Below, piece after piece: positions 35,602-50,600 of a stretch of DNA of 64,000 nt; the first letter of the stretch is position 1, and each line of letters begins with the position of its first letter. Made by a program: the position numbers and the translations under genes. The notes below the pieces were generated by a model. It was given only the letters and a program-made list of their open reading frames with translations. It was not told the origin of the DNA and searched no databases. The stretch comes from Castor canadensis (taxonomy: Eukaryota; Chordata; Mammalia; Rodentia; Castoridae), in contig NC_133401.1 in the NCBI RefSeq assembly GCF_047511655.1, positions 16,176,001-16,240,000 of the forward strand, written 5' to 3'.

Positions 35602-38600
35602 GTAGCTACGGCGGGGGTGCGGGAGCGGGTTCGTGGCGGTGGCGGGGGGGGACCCGCGAGTCGGGAGAGGTCGGGGTCGGGACCCGCACGGAGGTGGCAT
35701 TCAGTAAATTGCACCTAATATTAATTTAAAGAGCCAGTTGCTAACTTAGAGCTGGAGCCAAGAGGGCTGTAGGGCCGGGAAGGTGGAAAGTATTGGGTTT
35801 CTGCCACCACTCCCACCCCCCGCGTCGTTAAGGACCAACGTTTTAGGATTTAAAACGCTGGGTAATTAAAAGAAAGTTGGGGGGGGGGCGGTTCGGGAAA
35901 TGACTGGCAACCTTTGAATTCACCCCCAGAGAAGGATGGATAGGGCAATTGGGGAGCAACGTTGGCCTGGGAAGCGGGGGTTGGAGGAGTTCGATGTGGC
36001 CCATCGGGATAACACGACATTAAGTTGCTGGTCTGCAAGCCTCCTGCAAGGAGTGGCCATCCTGATCACTTTCTGGGCTGGAAGGAGGAAGAGGAATAAA
36101 CCCAGACTGTGGCCGTAGAGTTGCCAAGTTTTGGGATTGGGAAAAGGAAGTCAAAGAAAACTCCCAAGAAAGGAGTGGGAGATGGTCAGTTTGCAGGTAA
36201 CTGAGAAAGTCTAAGGTAGTGACAGGTCTTGGAATTCAAAAGAAGGGGAAAAAAAAAACCCACTTTGGCTGGGAGTGGTGATGTACATCTATAATCCCAG
36301 CTACTGAGGAGGTGGGGGTAGGAGGATAGGGTTTGTTTCTGTCTTAAAAACAAAAGTACAAACAAAAAGGGTGGGGGTGTGGCTCACAGAATAGAGCATT
36401 TTCAGGCCCTGAGTTCCATCCGAAGTACCACAGAAAGAAAACTAGAGAAAAAAGGCTCTGTGTGCAGTGCCTTCTCCTCTCACCCCATCCCCGAAAAGAA
36501 AGTCCCTTCATTCAGGAGCAGAGGGTTGCTGGTCAGTAGAAGGTGGAGGCACTGAAAGAGTTCAGTAGCTGGTGGATTCGAAGTCCCCTGGAGAGGCTGG
36601 GTCAGGGTTGGAGCTGAAGGTGCAACGGGAGGAGTGTGTGGGACCCACTGTGCTGGAAAGGTGGAAAGTCCAAGGAGACTGACACAGACCCGCCTCTGTG
36701 CTGGCAAAGCCTGTCAGTTTCCGCAGGGACAGGTCTGCTGGCCCCAGGGGTGGGGAGGCACTGTTGCCAGTCTGTGGGCATTGAGGGAATTGGTGGCTTT
36801 AAAATAAAGGTGAAAACATGGTCACTGGGAAGGGAACACAAAGGGAGCCCCTGGAAATGCCAGTGTGGCTGGTTACTATCAACGAGGCCGTGGTTAGTTT
36901 AGACTTCTGGCACTGGGATCAGCCCAGTCCTTGGACACTAGACTGCAGGGCTGTGGGTATGGCGGGGGAGGGACTGGGGCTTAGGGAAGGAAAAGTCAGC
37001 TGGACCCTGGCTGAAGGCTCTCACCTCCAGTGCAGGAAGCAGCCTCAGTTCTGCCACTCCACCAGTGGGTGACAGTAGCTGTGCCACAGGGTTGACGAGG
37101 AGAACTGTGGTTGGCCAGGCTGAGCCCTAGTGGAGTTGCAGGTGCTGTTAAGGCTGGCTCGTGGGGTGGGGCCCGGGGTGAGGGCAGTTGGAGTGCTGAC
37201 TCTGGTTGGGGTACAGTTTCTGGAAGGGCTTTCAGGAAGCAGGTATCCCTCTCTCAGCTCTTGTGGTTTTTGTCTGCAAATGGAGGTGCTCGTTTCCTTG
37301 TAGTGAGGATCCCACAAGACAGGCCTTGTCAGTTCCTGTGTCACAGCTGTTACCTAGGCAAATAGGGTCTGGTTTTTCACAGCCAGTCTTGGAGACAGGA
37401 GAAAGGTCTGAGGGAGGAAGTGGAGTCTGGGAGAAGAGAAGGCCCCAGAGCTGATCCGCATTCTCTAGGGAGCTGGTGGCAGTGTCCCCTTACAGTCATC
37501 TGTTCACGGAGCTTTAGTGAGAGGTAGAAAGCTGGTCAGGATGGAGAGGAAGTGGCATGGATGGGCCTGGAGAGGGCTTGAGAACTTGACCTCAAGGGCA
37601 AAAGACTTCATGTGAAATCCTGCTCCTTTCACTTCCTGGCTTGTTACTGCTCTGCGCCTCAGTTTTCCCAACTGCAAAATGGGTGACCGCCCAGGATTGG
37701 AATCCCAGGGAACACTTGGGTGGGTGTTGGGCCTGGCGGGGAGGAGCTTGTGGAGTTGTGAGTTTGCACAGTGGGATTTGAAAGGCCAGAAGCCCAGAGG
37801 GCCTGGCAACCCCAAGGAGCAGGTTCGGACCTCTGTCCAGAGGACAGGGTAGCTGCTGACCTTGGGGCTGCAGGGTGCAGAAGAGGAACTGAGGTACAAA
37901 AGGTCAGGCAGGGCCGGTTGCGAGTGAGGGGCTTGTGTGGGGTGGGGCTGCAGGGCTCAGCGCTTGGCCTGGAGTGGGAGACTTGTAGTTGCTCTGTTAG
38001 CCCCAGGTGGCATTTGAGCTGTAGGCCCAGTGGGAAGGGTGGAGGGCACTTGGGACCTGCTGGGTGGCATGACCCCTGCCAAGACCAGGGAGATTGAGGA
38101 GCTGGCAGGTCTGAATTGAGGAGCTTAGTCACCAAAGCTGTTCTGCTTCTCATGGCCCCCCTTCCCTACAGGCCCAGATAGAGAGCCTGTGGCTGGGTAG
38201 AGGACTGGAGGTAACCTGAGCTGGTGGAAGGAATTTGGGAGGGAGGGAGGGTCTCAGGGACCAATCTCCTTGATGCCTGCCACACTGGGAGTGGGCGAGC
38301 AGGTGCCCAGCCCAGGGCATCCAGCAGGGTGACGGAGGGGCTGACCTGGGCCGAGCAGCCTGGGCCCTTGGCAGCAGTGCAGTCTTCGGCCTCTTGCTGG
38401 GCCCTGTTTCCAAATCTGTACCAAAGAGTGGTGATCTGTGCCCTGCAGACCGTCCAGAATGTCTGAGGAGATGGTGGTGGTAGGGACAGAAAAACAGAAC
38501 AGGTGTGTTGCTGGCAGTGAATCTGGGTGGGGAGGCTGGGCGGAAATCAAGAGCAGAACGGGCACCTTTGGCACTGCCAGGCTGGCACGTGGGTGCCTGG

Positions 38601-41600
38601 GAGGGGGCTGGCTCATTGCCCCCACCGTGAGAGGCAGACCCTGCGGTCCCAGTGCTTCTGAGGGCAGGGCCGACTGGTCTCCCAAGCACAGCTGAGCTCT
38701 CTGGGCTTTGTGAGAGGAACTTGTGATCAGAGCACATGACACCGGCACGGTCCCAGAGATGGTCCCCCTCCCTCTAGTTCCGCCAGTGACTCATTGCTGG
38801 CTCTGACCAGAGTCCTGCAGTGTGTAGCAACATTGCCCCCCCAGGAGGTACCGCATGTGGAGGGGTGGCTCTGAGCGTCCACATGTGTGTCTCTGGCCAC
38901 CTGAGTTTGGGAGGTAGGGAGGGTATTAGGGTGGTAGCTGCTGTTAAGACCGAGGGGGTGGCAAGCCACGCTGTTTGTCCTCCCAGGCCTGTGCTGCACT
39001 TTCTTCCCTGAAACTGGTTTGACAGGTAGAAGCCATCTGGTGGGAGGAGGGAGGAGGATCTGGTAGGCATTTGGAGTGAGTCCTGGTATCTGGGGAAAGT
39101 GGCTCAGCCTCACCTGCTGCCACTGGAGTTGGCACATTGACTGGCACTGGGCAACAATGGGATGGGCGCTGGTTCTCTGTGAGCCTTGATTTTTCTGTCT
39201 GTAAAATATAGCTGGTGCAGTTTGTCCTCCCTTGGTGACAGGGATGGTGATAGGTGACAGTAAGGATCAAGCCTTTAGCTGAGCACCATGCCTCCTGCGT
39301 CCTATTCCTGTCACCACACTCCTGTCCCACCCACAGTCACTTCGCCTCTGCGCTCATGCACTCATCCTTCTCACCAGTGACCCTGGCAGCACCCCATTTT
39401 CTCTCAGGACCTCTCCTCAAGATGCATGCCCCCACCTGACTCATGGGGACGCTGGCCTAAGGTCTGACCCAGTCTGTCTCGGGTTTCCACCTCTTGAGTT
39501 GAAGTGGATTCAAAGCGTGTCAGCCCACCAGCAGGGATAGACAGGGTGCCAAGACCCCAGCCCTCCAAAGCCACAGATGACAGCCAGCTCTCCCCAGCCA
39601 GCGCCCCGGATTCACTTACCTCCAGTTCTGGCTTTGTGTTAGCACATACCGCCCTTCAAGGGTAGAGGCCATGTACAGGCCACCTTTGTGACCCAGTACA
39701 TTCACGGGACCAATGGGGACGGAGCTAGGCTTTTCTCAGCTCATACTTCACAGGGCCTTTTGGGAGGATGTCAGGTAGCTGAGCCACTTTGCGCCATTCT
39801 TCAGCACAAAGAACGGGCTCTTCCTCTGAAGTGACAGGCAGGCTCTGGTGAGCCCCAGAAAGCATGCAGATCTGGCACTCAGTGAATAGCCACTGAGTTA
39901 CCAGGTGTGAGTGCATTTTTTTGGGAGCCAGACAGCGAGCACCAGCTCTGAAAGGATTAAGAACTATGGCGCTGCTTGCCTGGGGCAGGACTGCAGCATC
40001 ACCCAGAGATTCCTGGCAACTTCCCAGTCCATCTGGGCTCCAGCGTGGCTATCCCTGGGCTCAGGCCCTTCCGCCCAAGATCCCAGCAGTGCCCTCTGTG
40101 CCTGAGTGAGTGCAGGTGGCTGGGACTGACCTCACACTTATCTGGAGCCCATGGTCAGACAAGCACTGAACTATCTGGTCCCAAAGGACATAGGAACTCA
40201 GGCTGCAAGAAAGCTTGCAATGCCCACTCCAAAGGCCTCTATGCCTTTGGAAATTAGTTCAGCAGGAAGGTGCCCCTGGTACCAAGTCCCAAGTAGGTTA
40301 GCAGTGAGGTAAATCCACTGAGGTCACGCCACCCACAGCAAGTGGCCAGGCTGGGGTTCATGCCCACATAGTCTGACCCCGGAGCAGGACAGTGCAGGAA
40401 CCCTGTGTATGGTTGTGCTCAGGTCATCTAGACACCATGACCTGCATGAATGCAGGGCAGTTCTGGCCTCCCACGGTGTGGCAGGGCCAGGGAATGGACA
40501 GAGTAAGGGGTACTTGGGAGGTGTCGCCAGTTCCTGTGCAAATGCAGAGACCCAGGAGGGCTGGGTTGCTCCTCTGTTCTCAGTATTGGCTGCTTGTTCT
40601 GTCCTTTGGCCTTTGGGACATGCTCTTCTGGTGACGTGTAGTCTGCCTGAGCAACTTGGTGACCTGTGATCAGTCACCCATTCCATCTTCCATGTTAGAT
40701 TAGGAGCTGGGGGAGATAAAATTGGCCTAGTCCCTGTCTCAGTGAAGGTCACAGTGGAGTGTGAGGGTCACCAGTAAACAGTTCTCCTCAAGCAGAGCTG
40801 AGGCCTTGGTTGAGTGGTCATGGGCACAGGCAGAGCACAGGCAGGGCAGCGACACCTGATAAAAAATCAAGGAGTCAGCCAGGTGCGGGGCAGCTGGAGG
40901 TATGTGCCAGGTCCGGTGGCAGAGGACAATGGTGGCATGTTCAAGGGACAGGAAAAAGCCAGGCTTCCGGGAGGTGGCAGTAAGGAGGCCACAGGTGAGG
41001 CTGGAGAAGACACTGAAAGCCACACAGGGATTTAAGAAGTGCCACAATGGTGATTTTAGCACTACTCTGGAGGAGGGGTCTGCAGCTCTGGCTTCACGTG
41101 GCCCTGAATTAGCTGATAGCTGACATTGACTTCATCGGGTTTTTCATTAGATTGGTCTGGCTTCAAACTGCAGTCTTCCCTGTCTCTGCCTCCCAGTAGC
41201 TAAGATTATAAGCATTAGCTATTGCTCCAACTTCCAGTGTTTACTGTCACACTTCTGAGGTGACAGTTTTCTCCCCAACCTCCCCCCTCCTTCCCTGTTG
41301 GTGCATCTTTGGCCTGCCAGGACATCCGCAGCCCTGCACAGCCTGTGACCTTGGGCACACGTACCCGCCAATGTGACCTCTTCAAGTGACTTCACCGCCA
41401 TGTCCCTTCAGGACACCTAGACCCTGGTGTGGACCTGGCACCATGTATATATCCAATCACTCCTCAAATCCAGAAAATTCCAAATTCTAATGAGGAAAAC
41501 ATGGAGCTTATGGAGGGCCTGTGCCAGTGTCTGAGGTGGTGAGAGGCAGCCTGAGCCCAGGCAGTTCTGGCCTTGAGCGCATCACTAGGCTTCTTTGCCT

Positions 41601-44600
41601 CAGTATCCCAATATGGGTCTTGAGGATCAAGTTAACAAGTGTGTGGTTGCAGGCACACAGTAAGGACCTGGGGCACTGTGCGTCATCCTGCCCCAGCTCC
41701 TTCCTTTCAAAAAGTGAAATGACAGTCCGGCCTGCCCTTGTCATGAGGCCTGGAGAGCAGGTAACTTGGTGGGAGCAGTTGGTGTACGGTGATGCCAGCT
41801 CCTCCACACTCAGGCTGCATGAACTTGGGCAGGCCCTCTCAGTGGCCTGCTTTCCCTGTTGCTGAAGCCATTTTGGCAGATGAGGAGTTTATGAAAGCGT
41901 TTAGACTTCGGGGAGCAAAGAGCTGGGTGGGGGGAGCACAGAGCTAGCTGTGCGTGTTCCCTAGTCTTGAGGCTGCAGCCTCAAGACTTTAAAGGCTGGG
42001 GGCGCCTTCAAAGCCCCACAGCCCCGGCTGCAGAGGGCTTTCCATCCCTGCGCAGAAGGCCAGGGATGGTATTTGCATTTAGCTGGAGTGGAAGGGGTGG
42101 AGGGCTCCCCAGTTTCAGAAGGGGCCAGGAGGCTGGATACTGGAGGCCCATTGTCCTTCCCTGAGTCAGAAAGGAGGTACCTTAAAGGCTTGCCCCGCCT
42201 CTGTCCCCCAGCCCCTTTCATGAGTGGCTCGGTGGGGGATGGAGGGCACAGGAGGCCCTTGCAAGTAGTCTCACCATCCCTTCCCTTCCCCAGGTAGCTG
42301 TGAGGTGCTGGGCCTGAGAGGGGTAGAGGCTGGCAAGTGTCTGCTGCCAGGCTTGCTCACTTGCTGAGGTCATGTGATGTGCCCAGCACCCTGCTCCCTT
42401 CCCAGCAGGAGTCTATGTTGGTGGCTCTAGCTGGGATGGGCTCTTGGGTTGGATTGGGTGGATGGGCCCTTCTTGCACTGTGGCACTTGAGACTCGAGTG
42501 CTGCCTGTCACTGCTCCTCCCTCTGTCCAGTCTCAGGTGAGACTGCCCAGCTGCTGTCACTCATGTAAGCAGAGCTGCTGCTGATCTGAGTGGCCTCCCC
42601 TTTGTGTGCTGAGCTGGAGGAGGCTGGAGGGCGAGGCAGGCAGGAGCCAACCCCTGGGAGTGACTGTGAGCACTGGTCATGCTTCCTGGTGAGCATGTGG
42701 TGATGGGGACTGATAATCACAGCTCACTTCACAGAGCTCTGACCAGGTCTAAGTTCTGCGACATTTACTTAATCAGGCTCACAGGCCCAAGCCCACACCT
42801 CAGCCTGGTGGGCCTTTCCCCCTGCTGCCCAGTCCCCTGCCCCCCTTGCCATCCTGCTCAGCCTTCCCAAGCCAGCCCACAGCATCTTGCTCTCTTGGGT
42901 TTCCATACACCACGACACTCTATTATTGTTTGGGTCCCTCGTCCCTCATTGGACCACCTGCCTGGGAGATGGCTTCCTGTCCCTCAGGTTTCTGGGAGAA
43001 GCTCCTCCAGGAACCAGAGTGGGTGTGCTAAGAAGACCCAGGCCGGTCACTTTGGAGCTCTCATGACCTAGGCTAGAGGCCTTAGAAAGCTGGGGACAGG
43101 AAGACCAGCAAGCTCTAGGGATTATTTGTTTTTGAGACAGAGTCTCACTATGAAGCATAGGCTGGTCTGGAACTCATGATGCTCCTGGGCACTGGCCCTA
43201 GGCTCTGGGGTCCTTTATTCCTGTACTTGCTGATTCCTCAGTCCTTGACAACTAGCAGCTCTTCTGTGTCCACTTTGCGTGGTGCCAGCCCTGACTGCAC
43301 CCGCTCCCAGCAGCCCCAGCCATCTTGGAGAGCAGACCCTGTTACACCGCCGTCATTTCACATCCTGCTTGGGACACCTCATTGTAGCTCAGGAGGCCCA
43401 GCATGACCCGACCCTGCCACCCTTGCTGGTCACCACTGGACTTGCCTGGCCCTGCTCCACTGGGTCCAAGCCATGGTGGCTTCCTGTCAATGCTTGAGCA
43501 CGCACAGAGCTTCCCACATTGTGTACATCCTGGCATGGTGGCAGCACGCACCGAGACACCTATAGCCTGTCTTTGGGTGCAACAAACCTTCTGTCTGGCT
43601 CTGAAGGGGGCTCCGGTCAGATGGCTTCCGTCTGGCCCTATGTAGGCCTGTTTGTGCTCCTTCTCCCCAGTGGCCTCAGGAGGGCAGGAGCACTCAGGTC
43701 CATGCCACTGTGTACCTTGTGCCCAAACCACATGGCACTGTGCCAGGCCCAAGCAGGAGCCTGATAGGTAGGTGGGGGAGCAAGCACTGTGCAATGTTGG
43801 TCTCAGTGCAGGCCACGAGCAATGGGGCAGTCCCTGTGTCATGCCATCCTGGGTCTAGAGGAAGAGGTGCAGTAGAGGGGCTCCTAGCCCGCCCCCAGTG
43901 TCCCCAGCCAGCCTGGTGGGAATGCAGTTCAGGATGGGATTCAGACTTGGTGGTCCACCCTGTGTGGCAGGATAGTGCCCGAGCTCCTTTTGTAGTGTGT
44001 GTCTGTGTGCTGTCATTTCACCATCTAGGGGGATGGCAGCCCAGACCTTCCACGCTGTCATATCACAATGTGGAAGCAAGTCCTGGGAATTGATCTGCTC
44101 CCTCTAGTAACATGGCACTCACGGGTGTCGGGGTGGCCAGCCACCCACTGCCCAGCTCCAACTCTGGTGACTCTTCTTCCCTTCTCACTCCCTGTTCTGT
44201 GGCCCCTTCTGCCCCAGGCTTGGGGTCCTTGCTTTCTGGCCCAGTTCTGTTCACTTGGACCACAGTGACCAGGTGGTGCTCCATTCCTGGGGAGCCACTG
44301 CCCTTGCTGACCTTCTCTGGGTCCCTTCCCCCTGTTCTCTTCCCCTATCCCCTCTGTGACCCCACTGGACCGGGAGCCCAGGAGGCAGTGCTAGTACTGT
44401 TTCACTTCTTTCTGTGTCCCCAGCATAGCTCCAGGTACATAGTGCTCAGAGACTGCCATTCCTGCAGGGCAGAGTCGGATGGGGTGGGTGGGGCCCAGGG
44501 ACAAGGCCCACATGGGGTCCTCCTTAGAGTATGCTGGCAGACTGACCCTGGGGTGCCACATCTGTTGGGCCCAATGCCTGTGCTCACTGCTCCCCAGTCT

Positions 44601-47600
44601 AGAGTCCCAGGCAGCACAAGCCTACCCCCCAGGGCTGGAGGGTGGCCTTGTTTTCCACGTGAGGCCACAGACTACTTACCCAGGATCAGCCTGGCACACA
44701 GGGCAGAAGCAGCTGGCCCCTGCCCTGATCCTCGGCCTCTGGCTTTGAGGGCAAGCGAAGAGGCCTGCCTGGAAGTTGTTAGTAGAAAGGTGTGAGCTGT
44801 GTGAAGGCAGCCTTCCACCTCCAGGAGCCCCGCACCCCCATCCAACTGCCCTCCTGCCTGAGCCTCACTTTCTCTTCCTGGCCCTGGGGAGAAGGCACGT
44901 GTGATCTCTCCAGAAACCATAGTGTCAAGTACCTTGGCAGTGTGCTGTCATTCTGTCCAGACCCTAAAGAAAGGTGGAAAAGTCAGAAAGCCTAAAAAAA
45001 GAAAATAGTCACTTGTTAATGTTGCCATCTGGGATTTTTTAAAATAGTTTATTGAGAACTGTTTCATGTACCTTAAAACTCACCCATTTAAAAAGCGTTG
45101 GTTTCCAGTGTTTCATGGTTGTGCAGCCATCATCACAATCAAGTTCAGAGCATTTTACTTGCCTCCAAAGGCACCCTGCCCCCTTAGCTAGCAGCCCCAT
45201 CCCCCGCCCCCAACCTAGGCAATAACCAGTGCGCTTCCGGTCTGCAGAGTCTGGATGGTTCGTGTCAGTGAAACCTAGTACTGGTGGTTCTTTGGGAGCA
45301 GCTTCTTGCACTGGTGTGATGTGTTCAGAGCTTGCCCAACTTACAGCACAGCTCAGAACTGCATTCCTTTTTTTTTTTTTTTTTGCAGTACTGGGGCTTG
45401 AAGTCAGGGCCTACACCTTGAGCCACTCCACCAGCCTTTCTTGCGATGGGTTTTTTTTTTTTTTTTTTTTTTAGATAAAGTCTCACAAACTATTTGCCCA
45501 GGGCTGGCTTTGAACCATGATCCTCCTAATCTCTGCCTCCCGAGTAGCTAGGACGACAGGTGTGAGCCTCAGGCACCCAGCCCACATTCTTGTTGCTGAC
45601 TGATGTTGCTGTGGGATGCGCGCATTTACTTACCTGTTTGTGCACTGAGGGATGCTTGCGCTGGACCACCGCCTGGCTATTGTACACGGTGCGGCTGTGA
45701 GCATCCATGTACACGTTTTGTGTGGGTGTTTTCCTCACCCTGAGTGGAATTGTTGGGCACATGGGTGACTGAGTGTGTAACTGAGGAACTGGCAGACTGC
45801 TTTCTACAGCAAGTGCCCACATGGCATGGTGTGGCATGGCGTACTACAGCAGCGCCGCTTGTTAGCGTCTGGACGTTGGTTTGCAGCTCTCCCGGGACTC
45901 TGAAATGGGATCACATTGGATTTGGTGGGCTTTTTCCTGATGGTGCGTGACGCTGGGCATCTTTTCACGTGCTTATTGGACACTTGAGTGTCTTTGGAGC
46001 ATTTTCAGATCTCTTGCCCAGTTTTAGGCTGTGTTGTCTCTGATCACTGAGACGGATCAAGAGGTCTTTATCCGTCCCAGACACAGGGCTCCTGTTGGGT
46101 CAGGGGTATGCACATGTGTGTCTTTGGCGCCACACATGACCTGTTTCCTTCCCATTGCTTCTCTAGTGAGGTACACCGCCGTGGATGGGCTCAAGGAAAG
46201 CTGCCAGGGTACTGAGGCAGAGATGAAAGCCATGCTTTCTCACTTCATTTCCGCATTTTTAAAATAAAGCACATCATCAGACTGCATGACGTGTTCTAGC
46301 CATTTCTGCATTGCTGAGCTTGTAGGTCTCTAGTTTGGCATTGCATGAGTAATGCAGCGGTTTTTATCTTCGTCCATAAATCTTTCTATTCATCGTAGTA
46401 GCCAAGAAATTCTTAGAAAGCAACTTTACCAGGTCAAAGGAGCAATCCAGGCTCAGTGATTCATGCCTGTAATCCCAGCTACTCAGGAGGCGTAGCTGGG
46501 AGGTTCAAGGCCAGTCTGGGCAAAAGTTAGTGAGCCCCAGTCTCAGCCAATAAGAAAGTGGGCGTAGTGGCATGCAGCTGTCATTCAGCTAGGTGGGAAG
46601 CATAAATAGGAGGTTGTGGTCCACGCCAGCCCTAGCAGAAAACTCAAGAACCTATTCCAATGGCTGGAGGAATGGCTCAAGGTAGAGCACCCGCCTAGCA
46701 GTGTGCAGCCCTGAGTTCAGACCCCCGGACTGCACAAAAAAAAAAAGAACCACTTTCTCTTTTCCTGTTTCACCAGGTATTGATAGCAAAGCTCCCATCT
46801 TAGCACAAGCAGCTCATGTGCAGGTGTGCTGGGCTGAAGCCATCAGAGAGCAAAGAGGCTCCACAGTACAAGAGGGGTGTGTATTAGTGGTGGCCTGGCC
46901 TGAGTGGACTGGTTCAGCCTTACACTTGCAGATGGGGAAGCTGCTCCTGAGAGTCATGAGTCACTTGCTGAGGTCACACTCCTTTGCAGGTGGTGCATAA
47001 CCAGGTGGTCCCTGGACACATCTAGCCTAACAGCTACACTCAGTCCCCGGAGCCCAGAGTTTCAGCAGGGCCCCAGCCTTCGGCATCCCCCACAGCTATG
47101 GTGGGGCCACATGGCCAGGCCCCTTGTTTTAGGGTCCTGTTTACCACATGGTGTTTTGTCCAGTAGCCTCCTGATTCCTTCAGGACCCAGTGCCACTGGG
47201 TCTTCACCTGGTCTCAGGCCACCTCTCCAGCCGTGGCCGTGCTGGCATGCACGTGCCAGACTTGGCACTGGCTGGTTGTCCTCTGGGCAGCTCCTGACCA
47301 TCTGTTTCCATAGTGCTCACTGTCTGCCTCCCCTCCCCAGCTGTGCAGATGTCCTGAAGGGGGTTAGAGGTAAAGTTTTCTTTTTTGTGGTGCCGGGCGT
47401 CAAACCCAGGGCCTTGGCAGTGCTAGTTAGACAGCTTCATGACGAGCTGCATCCCCAACCCTTGGATCAGTATTGAAATGAACGAGCGAGTTGCCCACCT
47501 CTCACTTTTAATTCCTCCAGGCTGTCTGGAGCTGTTCATGCTCCTGCCTCTGCTGCTTGGCAGGCTTGGGTCACCAGCATGGGCCACTAGTCCCGGCCAC

Positions 47601-50600
47601 ATGTTCCCCTTTCTTGGTGGGCTTTGCTGTGCATCCCTCGAATCTGTAATTGTAGCACTCTGTGTTTCCCTGAGTACATTCTTTTCATGACTTGGAATTT
47701 CTGTTTGTGTGATTTGTTTGTCTCTCTAGCTTGGTCCCCAAGGACAAGGTCAGCCAGGTTGTGTGTAAAGGATGTGTGAACACCCCTGCTCTTTAGTTCC
47801 TAACAAGACCTTGGGCAGGCTGGCGGGGTTACCGCCTTGGCTAGCTGAGGAGAGGGGCGGGGCAGTTTCCATCACTGGTGCCTTTGCCAGGCCAGTGAAC
47901 AGCTCCCAGTTCCTGATTCTAGAATTCCAAGCTAAAGCGCCCCAAACCCTCAGAGTCCTGCTGGCCATCTGTTGCCCCTGACTAAAGCCAGAGGCAAGTG
48001 GCCCAAAATAGCCTGCCTGCTTCTGGCAGGACTGGCTGCCTCCCTGTGGGCACCAACATTCACAGAGGCCCCTCATCTGAGCCTGGCCCTGTTACTTGCC
48101 TGAACTTACATTTGTGGCAGTGCTGGGAAGCATTGACTTAGCCAACACTTTCCAAGCACTTGGGTGCACCAACTCCATGCTGAGTCCTTACTAAATGTGC
48201 ATCTGACCCTGACAGTGACCAGAACGCCAGGGTTGTCTTGGAAACTATCCCTAGCATCACCCAGCAGGACGCAGAGCAGGTACCCAGTAGAGCATCTGCT
48301 AGGTTCACTGTTGACAGGTGGGATTAAGAGGAAGAAACAGATTCCAGTATCCTGAACTTGGAGTTGGATCAGGACCCAGGGCCACAGGAGCCCAAAGCCC
48401 AGCCCTTCCCAATGCCTGAGCAAAATGAGCTGGTCTGGCAGCTCGGAGCCCGCAGGTCACGGCCCAGCTGCAGTGTCTGCACAGAGTATTGTGAGACCCT
48501 GTGGCTCTGGGTTTTGTGTTTTTTTTTTTTTGAGCTGAACTGGAACTCATTTTCCTCCTGCCTCAGGCTCCTGAGTGCTGGGATTACAGGTGCCAGCCAC
48601 CATGCCTGGCCGTAAGTGTTCTTTTTGATCTTTATTTTTTTATGGTACTGGGGTTTAAACTCAGGGCCTCATGCTTGCCTTACCACTTGAGCCACACCCC
48701 CAACCCCCTGAGTGTTTTTGTTTTTTTTTTCTTGCAGTACTGGGTCTGAACTCGGGGCCTACACCTTGAGCCACTCCACCAGCCCTTTTTTGTAATGAAT
48801 TCTTTCAAGATAGGGTCTCATCATGAACTATTTGCCTGGTCTGGCTCGTGATCTCTGCCTCCTGAGTAGCTATGATGACAGGTGTGAGCCACCAGCACTG
48901 GCCCCTGAGTGTTCTGTTGAAGAAGCTAGGACAAGTGGCTATGCAAACTCTTACAAAAGCTGGGTGGGGCCGGTGTAGTTGCTTGGAGTCCCAAAAGAGT
49001 GGTTAGGGTTGTGTGGGGACTGCTACGGGCCAGCAGCTGAGTAGTAGGAAGCCTAATAGCTGGCGTAGGCAGGGTACCCCCTGTGTGCAGGGCATGGTGC
49101 TAATTCCTGTGTGCATCGGCTGCTTCTGGCCCTCCGCATGCCACAGGGTCGGTGGAATTGTTGCCCCATTTCCCGCCTGAGGGAGGACCCTGAGACCCAG
49201 AGGGTGGGACTGTGCCCCCTGCCTCATGAGTGGCGAATCTGGAATGCACACCTGGGTGGGTGGCACTGAGCATGGCCCTGCCCCACACCGTGGCAGCAGA
49301 GCCTGTCTCTTCCTTCACAGATGGGCCGACTGAGGAAGGGCTCCTTCTTCCTCCACCCCACCCCCAGTGCCATGTGGGAGTTGCCAAGGGCTCTGGCTCT
49401 CCTTGGTTCCTGGTCCACACTCCTTTCAGCCCTGCACTCTTTCAGCCCCACTGTCAGCTCCCTTGGGCGCTCTTTTTCTTCCAGCCCTCACTGGTGGTGC
49501 TCCCTGGTCCCCAAGTCTTCACCTCTGCACCCTTGGTTGAGCACCCAGCCCTGGGTAAATATTTGTCTAGGGCCAGCGAGAGCAGTATTTGTCTAGGGGC
49601 GGGAGAGCAGTATTTCCAAGGAGAGGCAGCTGGTTTGGGGACAGATGCTTGGTGAGCCTCTGACTACAGCTGGTGGTTTTGTTTGCTCTACTCATCTGGC
49701 ACCTTGTCGCTGAGGTGTTAGGCCCTGGACGATGATGACGTCTGTTTACAAAGTACCAGCCCCATGCTGTGGCTTTAGCCAAATGATCCCACTGACTGCT
49801 TCTAGAAGTCTCTAGGTGTGTCATGGGCTGTAGTTTCCAGATGTGATGAGAGCCAGGGCCTGTGATAATCGGGGTCTCCTGAGTTATCAGAGCCAGAATC
49901 GACTTGACTATGGGAAGTAAATGGGGGTGCTCACTAGAAGGGGCCCCGAAAGCCGGCAGGACTGGGTCTGGTGCTTACCCCAGGCCATGTGCACTTCTGT
50001 TCCTCTTTCTGTCTTCAGAGCCTTTTCTTCCACCCGGCTGGCCACAGGCCACACATGCCTGGACTTGGCGGCTGGACAGGACCACTCAGCTCAGGACCTT
50101 GGCCCAGGTGGCCTCCTTCCTGGGCCAAGTAGGCAGCAGAGGGCCTGCTCATCATGTGGGGAGTAGGACAGTTTCAGAGAAGATACCCCAGCTCTGCAAA
50201 AATGCCCAAATATGCAACATAACTCCAAAGGCCATGCCCTTACTAGGGTACTCAGTTTCCTGTGTTGAGAAGGCGCATCCATGTCACCAGGCAGAATGTC
50301 TCCAGCATCCCCACATGTACACATCCCTTAGGGGATCCTCTTCCAGCTGGGGCCTCATGGAGGCCACAAAGGAAAGTCGCCACCACCCCCCTTCATCCCA
50401 GTAGAAAACCCTGGGTGACACAGTCTTGGGTAGTTGTGTTCTGTGGTGACAATAGTCTTCACTTAGCACCAGGCTAGATGTACTTTTGAGATGGTTCAGG
50501 ATTGAGCTCTGTGCCCAATCCCGGGGCAGCTGGGAGCACGGTGGAAGCCAGGACAGAGACAGGTCACGCAGCCAACGATAGCATTATGCAGCAGTGCCTG

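Noticed and set aside
38150-38748. Overlapping 195- and 164-codon minus-strand frames in PPP1R37 intron 1
   Set aside because: Low-complexity composition, no domain and no splice or promoter context.
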